Below, piece after piece: positions 1-7,553 of a DNA stretch of 18,085 nucleotides. The notes beneath the pieces were generated by a model, which did no database searches, was not told where the DNA came from, and saw nothing but the letters and a program-made list of their open reading frames with translations. Source of the stretch: an uncultured Bacillota bacterium. GTDB taxonomy: Bacteria > Bacillota > Clostridia > Peptostreptococcales > Anaerovoracaceae. The DNA lies in the NCBI GenBank assembly GCA_946545145.1, contig CAMNNG010000009.1, positions 1 to 18,085 on the forward strand, read 5' to 3'. A program made the translations under genes and the position numbers. Numbering within the stretch: position 1 is the stretch's first letter; every line of letters starts with the position of its first letter.

Positions 1-771
1 GACGCGAAGAGGGATGTGATCCCTGAAGATGAGAGGAACATAGCGTGGAAGGCGGCGGCTCTTATGATGGAAAGGTTCCCTTCTCTTTCGGGAGAGGTGG
101 AGATCACCATCAGAAAAAGGGTGCCGGCTGCGGCCGGGCTTGCCGGCGGCAGCGGAAACGGCGCGGCCGTGCTTCTTGCGATGTATCATTTCCTGCAGGA
201 AGCGGACCCCGGAGCAGCAGCTTCGTTAAGTGAAGAGGAACTGCTCGCGCTTGGCGGAAAGCTCGGGGCAGACGTCCCGTTCCAGATGATGGTACAGATG
301 AAGAAGAATGAAGAGCTGGGCCTTTCGGGTTCGCCTCTTGCCTGCACCTGCGCTCTGGCGGAAGGCACGGGCACTTCGCTTACTCCCGTGAGCCCTCTTG
401 AAAGCTTCATCGTGCTGTCGACACCGCCTGCGGCAGTCTCGACGAGGGAGGTCTATGAGGGGATCGACCGCATGGAGATAAAGAGCAGACCTGACAACAG
501 GGAGCTCGCGGCCGCCCTTCAGCGAAAAGACACAAAAATGGTGCAAAAAAACATGACAAATGTACTTGAAAACTACACGCTTAACGTGTACGATATTGTG
601 AACAAAACGAAATCGGAAATGAGCCGTGCGTGCAGCGGCGGAGTCGTTCTCATGAGCGGGAGCGGCCCGACTGTGTTCGCGGCTGTGTGCTCGAAGGAAA
701 AAGCGGATGAGATATATGAGATAGTTTCCCGGGAGCATGATATTTGTTATCTGACCAGAACGATAGCATAG
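1..771 (+). CDS. ispE: 4-diphosphocytidyl-2-C-methyl-D-erythritol kinase, 5' end missing
   Basis: GHMP-family kinase that phosphorylates CDP-methylerythritol in the cytosolic MEP isoprenoid pathway. The reading frame is open from base 1, so the gene begins upstream; 256 codons are visible and roughly 40-50 N-terminal residues (the KINLxL strand) are missing. Visible marks, numbered in the fragment, are the ATP-binding loop at about 42-58 (PAAAGLAGGSGNGAAVL), an LGADVPF segment, and the C-terminal GHMP motif MSGSGPTVFA. Two deviations stand out. The loop has GSGNG where the family usually has GSSDA or GSSNA. About 17 extra residues also lie between LGADVPF and ALAEGTG. The stop overlaps the AGGAGG site of the next gene, so the two are probably co-transcribed. 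Identity is secure from motif order; activity of this variant is inferred. Confidence 0.9.
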   Translation, partial: DAKRDVIPEDERNIAWKAAALMMERFPSLSGEVEITIRKRVPAAAGLAGGSGNGAAVLLAMYHFLQEADPGAAASLSEEELLALGGKLGADVPFQMMVQMKKNEELGLSGSPLACTCALAEGTGTSLTPVSPLESFIVLSTPPAAVSTREVYEGIDRMEIKSRPDNRELAAALQRKDTKMVQKNMTNVLENYTLNVYDIVNKTKSEMSRACSGGVVLMSGSGPTVFAAVCSKEKADEIYEIVSREHDICYLTRTIA

Positions 772-784
772 GAGGTATTATAGT

Positions 785-1441
785 ATGCTGGACATCGACA
801 AGAAAGATCAGAGACCGCTTAGGATGGTTGTGTATGATGAACTCAAGATGAGGATCCTGACCGGTCAGATCGCTGCCGGAGAGAGAATGATGGAGGAAGA
901 GACGTCAAGAGATCTCGGCGTTTCGAGGACTCCTGTCAGAGAGGCGTTCAAAAGACTCGAAAAAGAAGGCCTCGTAATAATCAAACCTAGGAGAGGCGCG
1001 TTCGCTACGCAGATGGCGAAGAAGGACCTGATGGAGATACTCGACGTCAGAGAGAGCCTCGAATCGATGGCCGCAGGCCAGGCGTGCGAGCGCATGACGA
1101 AGGCTCAGAAGGAAAAGCTCAGATCGGTATGCGAAAAGCACAAGAAGGCCGTCGCGAACAATACGTACAAGCAGATGGTCAAGTACGATACGGAGTTCCA
1201 CGAGCTCCTCGTCGAAGGAAGCAGGAACAAGACTCTCATCAATTTCGTAGAGCAGCTGCAGGAACTCGTACTGAGATTCAGATATATATACTATGACAAG
1301 ACGGAGAGCGCTGCCAACGTCGCGGCTGAGCACGGGAACATACTCGACGCGATCCTGGAAGGCGATGTCGACAAGACGATAGCCGAGACGAAAAAGCATA
1401 TCATCGGACTCAAGGATATCGTAAGAGACTTCGACCTCTAA
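785..1441 (+). CDS. GntR family transcriptional regulator, FadR/FCD subfamily
   Basis: DNA-binding regulator of 218 residues. The N-terminal winged helix (about 10-75) contains the typical GntR segment SRDLGVSRTPVREAFKRLEK followed by the EGLV wing and a PRRGAF turn. The C-terminal helical FCD ligand domain (about 80-215) keeps the usual metal and effector ligands: D135 and H139 (YDTEFH), H183 (AEHGNILDAI) and H205 (KKHIIGL). FCD regulators usually sense small carboxylates; the ligand here cannot be read from sequence. The ATG at 785 lies 9 bases after AGGAGG (770-775), which overlaps the ispE stop, so translation is probably coupled to ispE. A strong terminator follows. The gene may regulate targets elsewhere; nothing in the window shows its operator. 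Confidence 0.93.
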   Translation: MLDIDKKDQRPLRMVVYDELKMRILTGQIAAGERMMEEETSRDLGVSRTPVREAFKRLEKEGLVIIKPRRGAFATQMAKKDLMEILDVRESLESMAAGQACERMTKAQKEKLRSVCEKHKKAVANNTYKQMVKYDTEFHELLVEGSRNKTLINFVEQLQELVLRFRYIYYDKTESAANVAAEHGNILDAILEGDVDKTIAETKKHIIGLKDIVRDFDL

Positions 1442-1474
1442 GGAGGCAGAAGGAAAGAAGGCAGAAGGACAGCA

Positions 1475-1503
1475 AACGGACCCGGCGTTGCGGGTCCGTT
1501 TTT
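1475..1503 (+). terminator. Rho-independent terminator after the GntR gene
   Basis: A perfect 10-bp stem (AACGGACCCG / CGGGTCCGTT) with a six-base loop GCGTTG runs straight into a run of T. It closes the ispE-gntR transcript. It also sits between the convergent gntR and htrA genes; on the minus strand the hairpin is followed by only three T, so it may slow but probably not fully stop htrA transcription. Confidence 0.93.
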
Positions 1504-1556
1504 AGTGCTGATCATATATATGTTATTAGAAGAAGAGGTAAATTTAGTTTCGCGGT

Positions 1557-2744
1557 CTAGAATCCGAAGAAGTCGAAGAAGCCGTATGGATCGCTGCCGA
1601 ACGGATCCTGACTGTTTCCGTACTGGTCCTGTCCGTTTCCGTACTGGTCGGTGTTCTGATTGCTCTGGCTATTCTGATCCTGCTGCGTAGAGGTGTCGTC
1701 GCCGCCGCCGTTCATTATGTTCTCAACGGCTTTCGAGACAGTGTTGACCGGGATGGCGAAGCCGAGGCCTTCGATGTCCGTTCCGGACGATTTCGCTACG
1801 ACTATGCCTATCAGCTGGCCTTTGCTGTCGAACATCCCTCCGCCGGAGTTTCCGGGGTTGATCGAGGCGTCAGTCTGCATCAGGGTCATCTCCTGGTTCT
1901 CGAGAGTGATCTTTCTGGCTGTTGAGCTGATGATGCCGGCGCTCACGCTGTCGCCGAGCTCTCCGAGCGGATTTCCGATGACAACAGCCATGTCGCCCGC
2001 CGTGACGCTGCTCGAGTCGCCGAGCTTGGCCGGAGTAAGCCCCGAGGCGTCGATCTTGAGAACGGCGATGTCGTTCGCCGAATCAGTGCCGATCAGTTTT
2101 GCTGTGTATTCTTTTTCGGAATCATCGAGCGTGACATATATCTTGTTTGCTCCCGAGATAACGTGGTTGTTCGTTACGATGTAGCCGTCTTCGCTGATCA
2201 CCACGCCGCTTCCCGCGCCTTCGGTGACGTATTCCTGTATCCACATGCCCTGTGAAACGCTTTCGGTCCTGATCTCGACTACCGAGTCGCTGACCGCCTT
2301 GGAGATCTGCTGGACCGTCATCGTGCTTCCCGTAGCCGTCTCCAGGTTGAAGCCCTGACTGGATGAGGATGATGACGATGAGCCGCCTGTCGAGGCTGTG
2401 CTTCCGCCGCCTCCGCCTGCGAGCATGGCTCCGCCGTAGCCTGCGCCTCCTGCGAGGAGCACGACGGCGAGAAGGAGGCACGCGAGCTTCGTTCTCGTCC
2501 ATTCGATCACTTTTTTGGTTCTTGTTTTTTCAGGCTTCTGTCTGCGGCTGCTGCGGGACTGCGCGCCGTACGGACTCTGGCCGTAAGCATCGTAGCCGCC
2601 ACTGTCGTAGCTGCTGCCCGCTCCCGCCGGGCCGTCGTTCATAGTAAAACCTCTGCTCTGATCATATCCCATATTACCCCTGTTAGGATCAGATGTGTAG
2701 TAACCCCCTGAAGGGTCGTAATAATAGTTTTTTGTTTCGTTCAT
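1557..2744 (-). CDS. htrA: HtrA/DegP-like membrane-anchored serine protease lacking a PDZ domain
   Basis: Extracytoplasmic quality-control protease of 395 residues. Order of parts: a cytoplasmic Tyr/Gly/Ser-rich N-terminus (1-80), one transmembrane segment (about 86-110, after a basic RTKK stretch), a Gly/Ser linker (110-130), and a trypsin-like domain (about 140-345). The catalytic triad is intact: H194 (TNNHVI), D225 (ANDIAVL) and S300 (NPGNSGGGMF). HtrA proteins normally continue into one or more PDZ domains after the GFAIPVN segment. Here the PDZ is absent and replaced by a 50-residue Gln/Asn/Asp/Gly tail with repeats like DQYGNGQ and DQYGNSQ, ending in FFDFFGF. The start at 2744 is supported by AAAGGAGA about 9 bases upstream. 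It is divergent from the phosphoglucomutase gene and appears monocistronic. Confidence 0.93.
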   Translation of the reverse strand: MNETKNYYYDPSGGYYTSDPNRGNMGYDQSRGFTMNDGPAGAGSSYDSGGYDAYGQSPYGAQSRSSRRQKPEKTRTKKVIEWTRTKLACLLLAVVLLAGGAGYGGAMLAGGGGGSTASTGGSSSSSSSSQGFNLETATGSTMTVQQISKAVSDSVVEIRTESVSQGMWIQEYVTEGAGSGVVISEDGYIVTNNHVISGANKIYVTLDDSEKEYTAKLIGTDSANDIAVLKIDASGLTPAKLGDSSSVTAGDMAVVIGNPLGELGDSVSAGIISSTARKITLENQEMTLMQTDASINPGNSGGGMFDSKGQLIGIVVAKSSGTDIEGLGFAIPVNTVSKAVENIMNGGGDDTSTQQDQNSQSNQNTDQYGNGQDQYGNSQDPFGSDPYGFFDFFGF

Positions 2745-2882
2745 TTGACCCGTCTCCTTTTACTTTGGTATGACTTATGATAAAATACAAAATTGAAATT
2801 TACCTTAAAGCAGGATTTTTTTTGAGAAAACTTATTTGTTCAGGCACACGCGTGCATAGAAGAAGGCACGGAGGATGGAAAG
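2745..2882. promoter_or_regulatory. AT-rich divergent intergenic region between htrA and the phosphoglucomutase gene
   Basis: The 138 bases between the divergent genes must hold both promoters. An AT-rich core (about 2770-2830) contains TATGAT and TTGAAA-like hexamers, but none pairs with a partner at 16-18 bases convincingly on either strand, so no promoter is assigned. Ribosome sites are clear at both ends: AGGAG at 2754-2758 (minus) for htrA and GGAGG at 2870-2874 (plus) for the mutase. Confidence 0.5.
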
Positions 2883-4526
2883 ATGAATGAAGCAAAGAAA
2901 AGATTTGAAGAATGGCTCGCTGCTCCTGATATGGATGAAGATATCAGGGCGGACCTGCTGGCGATGAAGGATGACGATGATGCGATCTACGAGGCGTTTT
3001 ACCGCGATCTCGAGTTCGGTACCGCTGGGCTTCGCGGCGTGATGGCCGCGGGAACGAACCGCATGAATATATATGTAATAAGGCGCACGACCCAGGGTCT
3101 TGCAAACTACATGAACAAGACGTTCAAGGACCCGTCGGTCGCGATCAGCTACGACAGCAGGAACGGCTCGAGGCGTTTCGCTGAGACGACGGCTGCCGTG
3201 CTTGCGGCAAACGGCATACGCGCCCACATGTACAGACAGCTGATGCCGGTATCTGCGTGCTCGTACGCGATCAGGCAGCTGGGCTGCGACATGGGCATCA
3301 TGATCACGGCCAGCCACAATCCGAAGAAATACAACGGCTACAAGGTATACGGCTCTGACGGATGCCAGATCATCGGCAGCGTGCCGGACGATATCCTCGC
3401 GGAGATAGAAAAGGTAGACATCTTCAAGGACGTCAAGAGCATGTCGTTCGAAGAGGCTCTCGAGAACGGAGCCGAGCTGATACCGGAAAGCTTCGAGGAA
3501 GAATATATCGAAAAGGCTCTCAGCTATTCGCTTCCTGACGCGGACGTCTCCGACCTCAAGGTCATCTACACACCGCTCAACGGCGCGGGCAACTACCCGG
3601 TCAGGGAGATCCTGAAGAGGATCGGTGTGAAGAACGTCTTCGTCGTGCCGGAGCAGGAGAACCCGGACGGCAACTTCCCGACATGCCCGTATCCGAACCC
3701 GGAGGAGCATGCGGTATATGAACTGGCGAAAAAGCTGAACGAAGAGAAGGACGGCGACATCATAATCGCCACAGACCCGGACTGCGACAGAGTCGGCATC
3801 TGCCAGAAGACGAAGAACGGATACATCAATCCGAAGGGCAACCACATCGGAGTGCTTCTCTTCGACTATATATGCAAACACAAGGAGCTTCCGAAAGATC
3901 CTGTGGCTATCAGGACTATCGTATCGACGCCGCTCTACGACCGCATCGCGGCTGACTACGGCATCGAAGTCCAGAACACACTGATCGGCTTCAAGTGGAT
4001 AGGAAGCAAGATCAACGAGCTTGGTGATAGATACGTCTTCGGCTTCGAAGAGGGCAACGGATATCTTCCGGGAGACTACGTCCGCGACAAGGACGGCCTC
4101 GTGACATCGATGCTGGTAGCGCAGATGGTCGCTTACCACAAAGCCCGCGGCAAGGACCTCGGCGAAGTCATGGAGGAGCTCTTCCAGAAGTACGGATATT
4201 ATCAGGAGAGCGTGAAGAGCTTCGAGTTCGAAGGAAGCGCCGGAGCTGACAAGATGCAGGAGATAATGGCGTTCTTCAGAGGAAGCACGGACTTCATGGG
4301 CAAGAAGATCGTGAAGAGGATCGACTATCTGGAGCAGGACGAGCTGCCGAAGTCGAACATCATGGAGTACGTCTTTGAAGACGGATCCAAGGTCATCATC
4401 AGACCGTCAGGAACAGAGCCGAAGATAAAGGTTTACCTCTTTGCCAACGGCGCTGACAGGGAGGAAGCGGTCAGACTAGTTGAAGAAAACGAAAACAGAA
4501 TGAAGGAAATAATAGAAAATGAGTAA
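2883..4526 (+). CDS. pgcA: Alpha-D-phosphohexomutase (phosphoglucomutase/phosphomannomutase)
   Basis: Cytosolic interconversion of glucose 1-phosphate and glucose 6-phosphate, possibly also the mannose phosphates. 547 residues, four-domain family. Visible marks: FGTAGLRG (45-52); the phosphoserine loop TASHNP with catalytic S144; the metal-binding loop DPDCD with D298, D300 and D302; the sugar-binding loop FGFEEGNGYL (387-395); and the phosphate-binding loop RPSGTEPKIK (508-517). The sugar loop reads EEGNG where relatives commonly have EES-Y/I-G, which could affect substrate choice. The start is set by GGAGG 8 bases upstream. The gene leads a compact block; its last 8 bases overlap the next gene. 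With pgi further along, it links glycogen or cell-wall sugar nucleotides to glycolysis. Confidence 0.93.
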   Translation: MNEAKKRFEEWLAAPDMDEDIRADLLAMKDDDDAIYEAFYRDLEFGTAGLRGVMAAGTNRMNIYVIRRTTQGLANYMNKTFKDPSVAISYDSRNGSRRFAETTAAVLAANGIRAHMYRQLMPVSACSYAIRQLGCDMGIMITASHNPKKYNGYKVYGSDGCQIIGSVPDDILAEIEKVDIFKDVKSMSFEEALENGAELIPESFEEEYIEKALSYSLPDADVSDLKVIYTPLNGAGNYPVREILKRIGVKNVFVVPEQENPDGNFPTCPYPNPEEHAVYELAKKLNEEKDGDIIIATDPDCDRVGICQKTKNGYINPKGNHIGVLLFDYICKHKELPKDPVAIRTIVSTPLYDRIAADYGIEVQNTLIGFKWIGSKINELGDRYVFGFEEGNGYLPGDYVRDKDGLVTSMLVAQMVAYHKARGKDLGEVMEELFQKYGYYQESVKSFEFEGSAGADKMQEIMAFFRGSTDFMGKKIVKRIDYLEQDELPKSNIMEYVFEDGSKVIIRPSGTEPKIKVYLFANGADREEAVRLVEENENRMKEIIENE

Positions 4527-5433
4527 AGTACTCACAGCAATAGACAGATCGGGATCGTTCAGGGTATATCTGACGATAACGACGGCAGACTGCGCCGAGG
4601 CGGCGCGCATACACGAAACATCACCGACGGCAAGCGCGGCTCTGGGAAGGGTCCTCACGGGAACAGCTCTCATGACCGCGCAGCTCAAGGAAGAAGAGCA
4701 CAGGCTCACGGTCCAGTTCAAGGGAGACGGACCGGCGAAGCAGATCCTGGCATGCGGAAACGGCAGCGGCGATATCAAGGGATATATCGCTGATCCGTAC
4801 GCGGATCTTCCGCTGAAGAACGGCAAGCTCGATGTCGGCGGTCTTCTTGGCATAGGAGATCTGACCGTCATCAAGGACATCGGCCTTAAGGAGCCGTATT
4901 CGGGCACGATAGCTCTCGTATCGGGAGAGATCGCTGAGGATCTGACCGCTTACTACTACATATCCGAGCAGCAGAACACATCCATCGGGCTCGGCGTCAA
5001 GGTCGGCACGGAGAACCAGATAATCTGCGCGGGCGGCATGTTCGTCCAGATGCTTCCGGGCGCCGGTGACGAGCCGGCTGATGCTCTGGAGGCCGTGCTC
5101 GGGGAGATGAAGCCTGTCACATACTACGCTGAGCAGGTGCAGCTCAGGTCTGCCGGCAAGACTGAAGAGGCAATGCTGGAAGAGATGATGGCTGACATGT
5201 TCGGCTCTCTTCCGGAAGAGTATTCGCTTACTGTGCTCGACTTCAAGGAAGTGCGCTGGCACTGCGACTGCTCGCACGAGCGCATGAAGAGCGCGCTTGC
5301 GACTATAGGGAAAGAAGACCTTCGCCAGATCATAGACGAGGACGGCGAGGCGGAGCTCGTATGCCATTTCTGCAGATCGAAGTATCAGTTCGGCAAAGAG
5401 GAGCTCGAAGAAATCTATGAGGGGATCGGTTAA
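4519..5433 (+). CDS. hslO: Redox-regulated chaperone Hsp33
   Basis: Holdase chaperone of 304 residues that is switched on by oxidation: zinc is released and disulfides form at a C-terminal cysteine centre. The four zinc ligands are present as C249-x-C251 (HCDCSHER) and C282-x2-C285 (VCHFC). The N-terminal domain carries the usual GRVLTGTALM and QFKGDGP segments and the region is full length. The ATG at 4519 lies inside the end of the phosphoglucomutase gene (8-base overlap, different frame), with AAGGA about 11 bases upstream, indicating translational coupling. An oxidative-stress chaperone fits an anaerobe. Its place next to a sugar mutase is operonic convenience or an unexplained link. Confidence 0.95.
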   Translation: MSKVLTAIDRSGSFRVYLTITTADCAEAARIHETSPTASAALGRVLTGTALMTAQLKEEEHRLTVQFKGDGPAKQILACGNGSGDIKGYIADPYADLPLKNGKLDVGGLLGIGDLTVIKDIGLKEPYSGTIALVSGEIAEDLTAYYYISEQQNTSIGLGVKVGTENQIICAGGMFVQMLPGAGDEPADALEAVLGEMKPVTYYAEQVQLRSAGKTEEAMLEEMMADMFGSLPEEYSLTVLDFKEVRWHCDCSHERMKSALATIGKEDLRQIIDEDGEAELVCHFCRSKYQFGKEELEEIYEGIG

Positions 5434-5442
5434 GCAGATATC

Positions 5443-5883
5443 ATGAAAGACGTAACACTTAAGATAGTTGGAAAACATATATATGAAAATGTTGAAGAGG
5501 ACCAGCTCGAGCTCGTTACGGAAGGAAAGCTCTACAAGAAGGACGGCGATATTTTCCTGACGTATGACGAGAGCGGTTTCACGGGCCTCGAAGGGTGCCG
5601 CACGCGTCTGACTCTTTCGGACGGCACTGTCAGCATGACCAGAAGCGGGAGCGCTGTGGGTGTCGACACGGAGATACGCTTTGAAAAAGGCAAGCGCTAC
5701 AACGGATATTACGATACGCCTTACGGCACGATAGAGATGGAGGTCCTGACGAACGACCTCGTCAGCACTGTCGATCAGGACGGAAACGGCGTCATCGACA
5801 TAGATTACAACATCAGTCTCAAGGGTCTTTCCGAGGGCCGCAGCAGGCTGAATATTGAAGTATCGGAGGGAAGATTCCAGTGA
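5443..5883 (+). CDS. DUF1934 (YwiB-like) beta-barrel protein of unknown function
   Basis: 146 residues, predicted soluble and cytosolic, rich in beta strands. It resembles the DUF1934/YwiB family: an N-terminal strand with KIVGKH, alternating strands through the middle, and the typical YNGYYDTPYGTIEMEVLTNDL segment (about 86-107), followed by IDYNISLKG. No catalytic motif is visible and family function is not established. Nine bases separate it from hslO; the ribosome site is weak (no clear AGGAG just upstream), so translation probably depends on coupling to hslO. Its end overlaps the GTG start proposed for a 31-residue membrane protein. Family assignment is from pattern memory. Confidence 0.82.
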   Translation: MKDVTLKIVGKHIYENVEEDQLELVTEGKLYKKDGDIFLTYDESGFTGLEGCRTRLTLSDGTVSMTRSGSAVGVDTEIRFEKGKRYNGYYDTPYGTIEMEVLTNDLVSTVDQDGNGVIDIDYNISLKGLSEGRSRLNIEVSEGRFQ

Positions 5884-5975
5884 ACATGAACAAAAAATGG
5901 GTCCGTGCGGTCGCGTGGGTGATCTGCATAGCTATGGTGGCAACTACTGCTCTGCTTATGGTGAACTTCTTTTAG
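5880..5975 (+). CDS. 31-residue single-pass membrane miniprotein
   Basis: Too short for routine gene calling. A GTG at 5880 overlaps the TGA stop of the DUF1934 gene and lies 9-10 bases after GGAGGG (5864-5869), the best-placed ribosome site; an in-frame ATG at 5886 would give 29 residues. The product has a short basic head (MNMNKKWVRAVAW), one hydrophobic segment of about 20 residues (WVICIAMVATTALLM) and ends in VNFF. This layout recalls the tiny Prli42/DUF4044-type membrane proteins of Firmicutes, which in Listeria anchor the stressosome; the match is one of pattern only. It sits between two genes of unknown function in one tight transcript. Codons look ordinary for the neighbourhood. Confidence 0.7.
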   Translation: MNMNKKWVRAVAWVICIAMVATTALLMVNFF

Positions 5976-6023
5976 AAGCCGGGATAGAGCAGTGGATTAT
6001 ATTGTATAAGAAGGAGAAGGTGA

Positions 6024-7541
6024 ATGAAAAAGATCGGGTTCGACGCTGAAAAGTATATTGAGGAGCAGTCAAAGTATATCCTTGAAAGGATCAATGAGAA
6101 CGAGAGCGAGAGGCTCTACCTTGAGTTCGGCGGCAAGCTTGTCCAGGACAAGCACGCCATGAGGGTGCTCCCGGGATTCGACGAGAATGCGAAGATCAAG
6201 CTTCTCCAGAGACTGAAGGACAAGGCGGAGATAGTCATATGCATATATGCCGGAGACATCGTGACGAACAAGACGCGTCAGGATTTCGGCATCACTTATG
6301 ATATGGAAGTCCTCAGGATAATAGATATGTTCCGCCGCTACGAGCTGTCGATCAACAGCGTCGTGGTCACAAGGTACGAAGACGAGCCGGCTGTCAACAT
6401 GTTCATCAGCAGGCTTGAAAGGCGCGGCATCAGAACGTACAAGCACAGCTTCACGAAGGGTTATCCGACAGATGTCGACACTATAGTAAGCGAAGAGGGA
6501 TACGGAGCGAATCCGTACATCGAAGTGACGAAGCCGATCGTAGTCGTCAACGCCCCGGGCGGCGGCTCCGGCAAGCTGGCGACATGCCTCTCCCAGCTCT
6601 ACCACGAAAAGCTGAGAGGCGTTACGGCGCGCTACGCCAAGTTCGAGACCTTCCCGATCTGGAGCCTTCCGCTGAAGCATCCGGTGAATATCGCTTACGA
6701 GGCGGCGACGGCCGACCTGAAGGATGTCAACATGATCGACTCCTTCCATCTTGAAGCTTACGGCGAGACGGCGGTCAACTACAACCGCGACCTCGAGATC
6801 TTCCCGGTCCTGAAGAGGATCATCGAGAGGATCACGGGCAAGGAGGCGGAATACAAGTCGCCTACCGACATGGGCGTCAACCGCGCCGGATTCTGCATCA
6901 CTGATGACGAAGTATGCCGCGAGGCGGCCTGCCAGGAGGTCATCAGAAGATATCTCATCGCGGAGTGCGATTACAAAAAAGGAAAGATCACAGCGGATCC
7001 CGTTTCCAGGTGCAAGCTCCTCATGGACGAGCTCGGCGTCACGGTAGAAGACAGGGCAGTCCTCAAGAGGGCGCATGAATACGTGGAGGAAAACGGTCTT
7101 CGCGACGATGAAAAAGACGAACATACACCTGTCGTGGCTATAGAGATCGATGACGGAACGATAGTAACAGGAAAGAGTTCGGATATAATGGTGGCTCCGG
7201 CCGCGGCTATCCTTAACGCGGTCAAGGTCATCTGCGGACTTGCGGACGAGCTGCACCTCATATCGCCGCATATCCTCGGCGATATCCAGAAGCTCAAGGC
7301 CAACGTCCTCAGGCAGGAGGGTACGGCTCTTAACGTAGAGGAGATCCTGACGGCGCTCACGATATCGGCGGCAACGAACCCGATGGCAGAGCTCGTGGTC
7401 GAAAAGCTGACGGAGCTCGACGGATGCAAGGCTCACTCGACGGCTATCCTCAGCGAGAAGGACGAGACGTCCCTCAAGTCGATCGGCATAGATATAACGT
7501 GTGACCCCGAATACGAGACGAAGAATCTGTTCTTCGAATAA
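6024..7541 (+). CDS. DUF1846 family protein with a P-loop-like glycine motif
   Basis: 505 residues, soluble, close to the usual family length. It matches the DUF1846 family of anaerobes and streptococci: an N-terminal KIGFDAEKYIEEQSKYI start, LYLEFGGKL, and APGGGSGKLATCLSQLYHE at about 177-195, which looks like a nucleotide-binding loop. Other conserved-looking stretches are SLPLKHPVNIAYEAATADL (214-232) and NRDLEIFPVL. Function is not established in the family; ATP or other nucleotide binding is inferred from the glycine loop only. The start is supported by AAGGAGAAGG just upstream. It is followed after 12 bases by a permease gene, so it ends or nearly ends the phosphoglucomutase transcript. 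Confidence 0.9.
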   Translation: MKKIGFDAEKYIEEQSKYILERINENESERLYLEFGGKLVQDKHAMRVLPGFDENAKIKLLQRLKDKAEIVICIYAGDIVTNKTRQDFGITYDMEVLRIIDMFRRYELSINSVVVTRYEDEPAVNMFISRLERRGIRTYKHSFTKGYPTDVDTIVSEEGYGANPYIEVTKPIVVVNAPGGGSGKLATCLSQLYHEKLRGVTARYAKFETFPIWSLPLKHPVNIAYEAATADLKDVNMIDSFHLEAYGETAVNYNRDLEIFPVLKRIIERITGKEAEYKSPTDMGVNRAGFCITDDEVCREAACQEVIRRYLIAECDYKKGKITADPVSRCKLLMDELGVTVEDRAVLKRAHEYVEENGLRDDEKDEHTPVVAIEIDDGTIVTGKSSDIMVAPAAAILNAVKVICGLADELHLISPHILGDIQKLKANVLRQEGTALNVEEILTALTISAATNPMAELVVEKLTELDGCKAHSTAILSEKDETSLKSIGIDITCDPEYETKNLFFE

Positions 7542-7553
7542 AAAAGACGGGAC

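Noticed and set aside
1441..1470. Purine-rich repeat (GGCAGAAGGA-like) after the GntR gene
   Set aside because: Only two imperfect short copies before a terminator; low-complexity sequence with no other support.
2832..4139. 435-codon open frame on the minus strand opposite the phosphoglucomutase gene
   Set aside because: It is an antisense shadow created by GC-rich third positions. It has no family-like motifs, a poor start context, and lies fully within a gene with intact catalytic motifs.
5855..6049. 64-codon plus-strand frame across the DUF1934/DUF1846 junction
   Set aside because: Polar, motif-free translation overlapping both neighbours. The alternative frame at 5880-5975, with a good ribosome site and a membrane helix, explains the gap better.
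6069..7436. 455-codon open frame on the minus strand opposite the DUF1846 gene
   Set aside because: Same cause: composition is Arg/Asp/Val/Leu-rich without recognisable domains, and the plus-strand gene has a ribosome site and clear family sequence.
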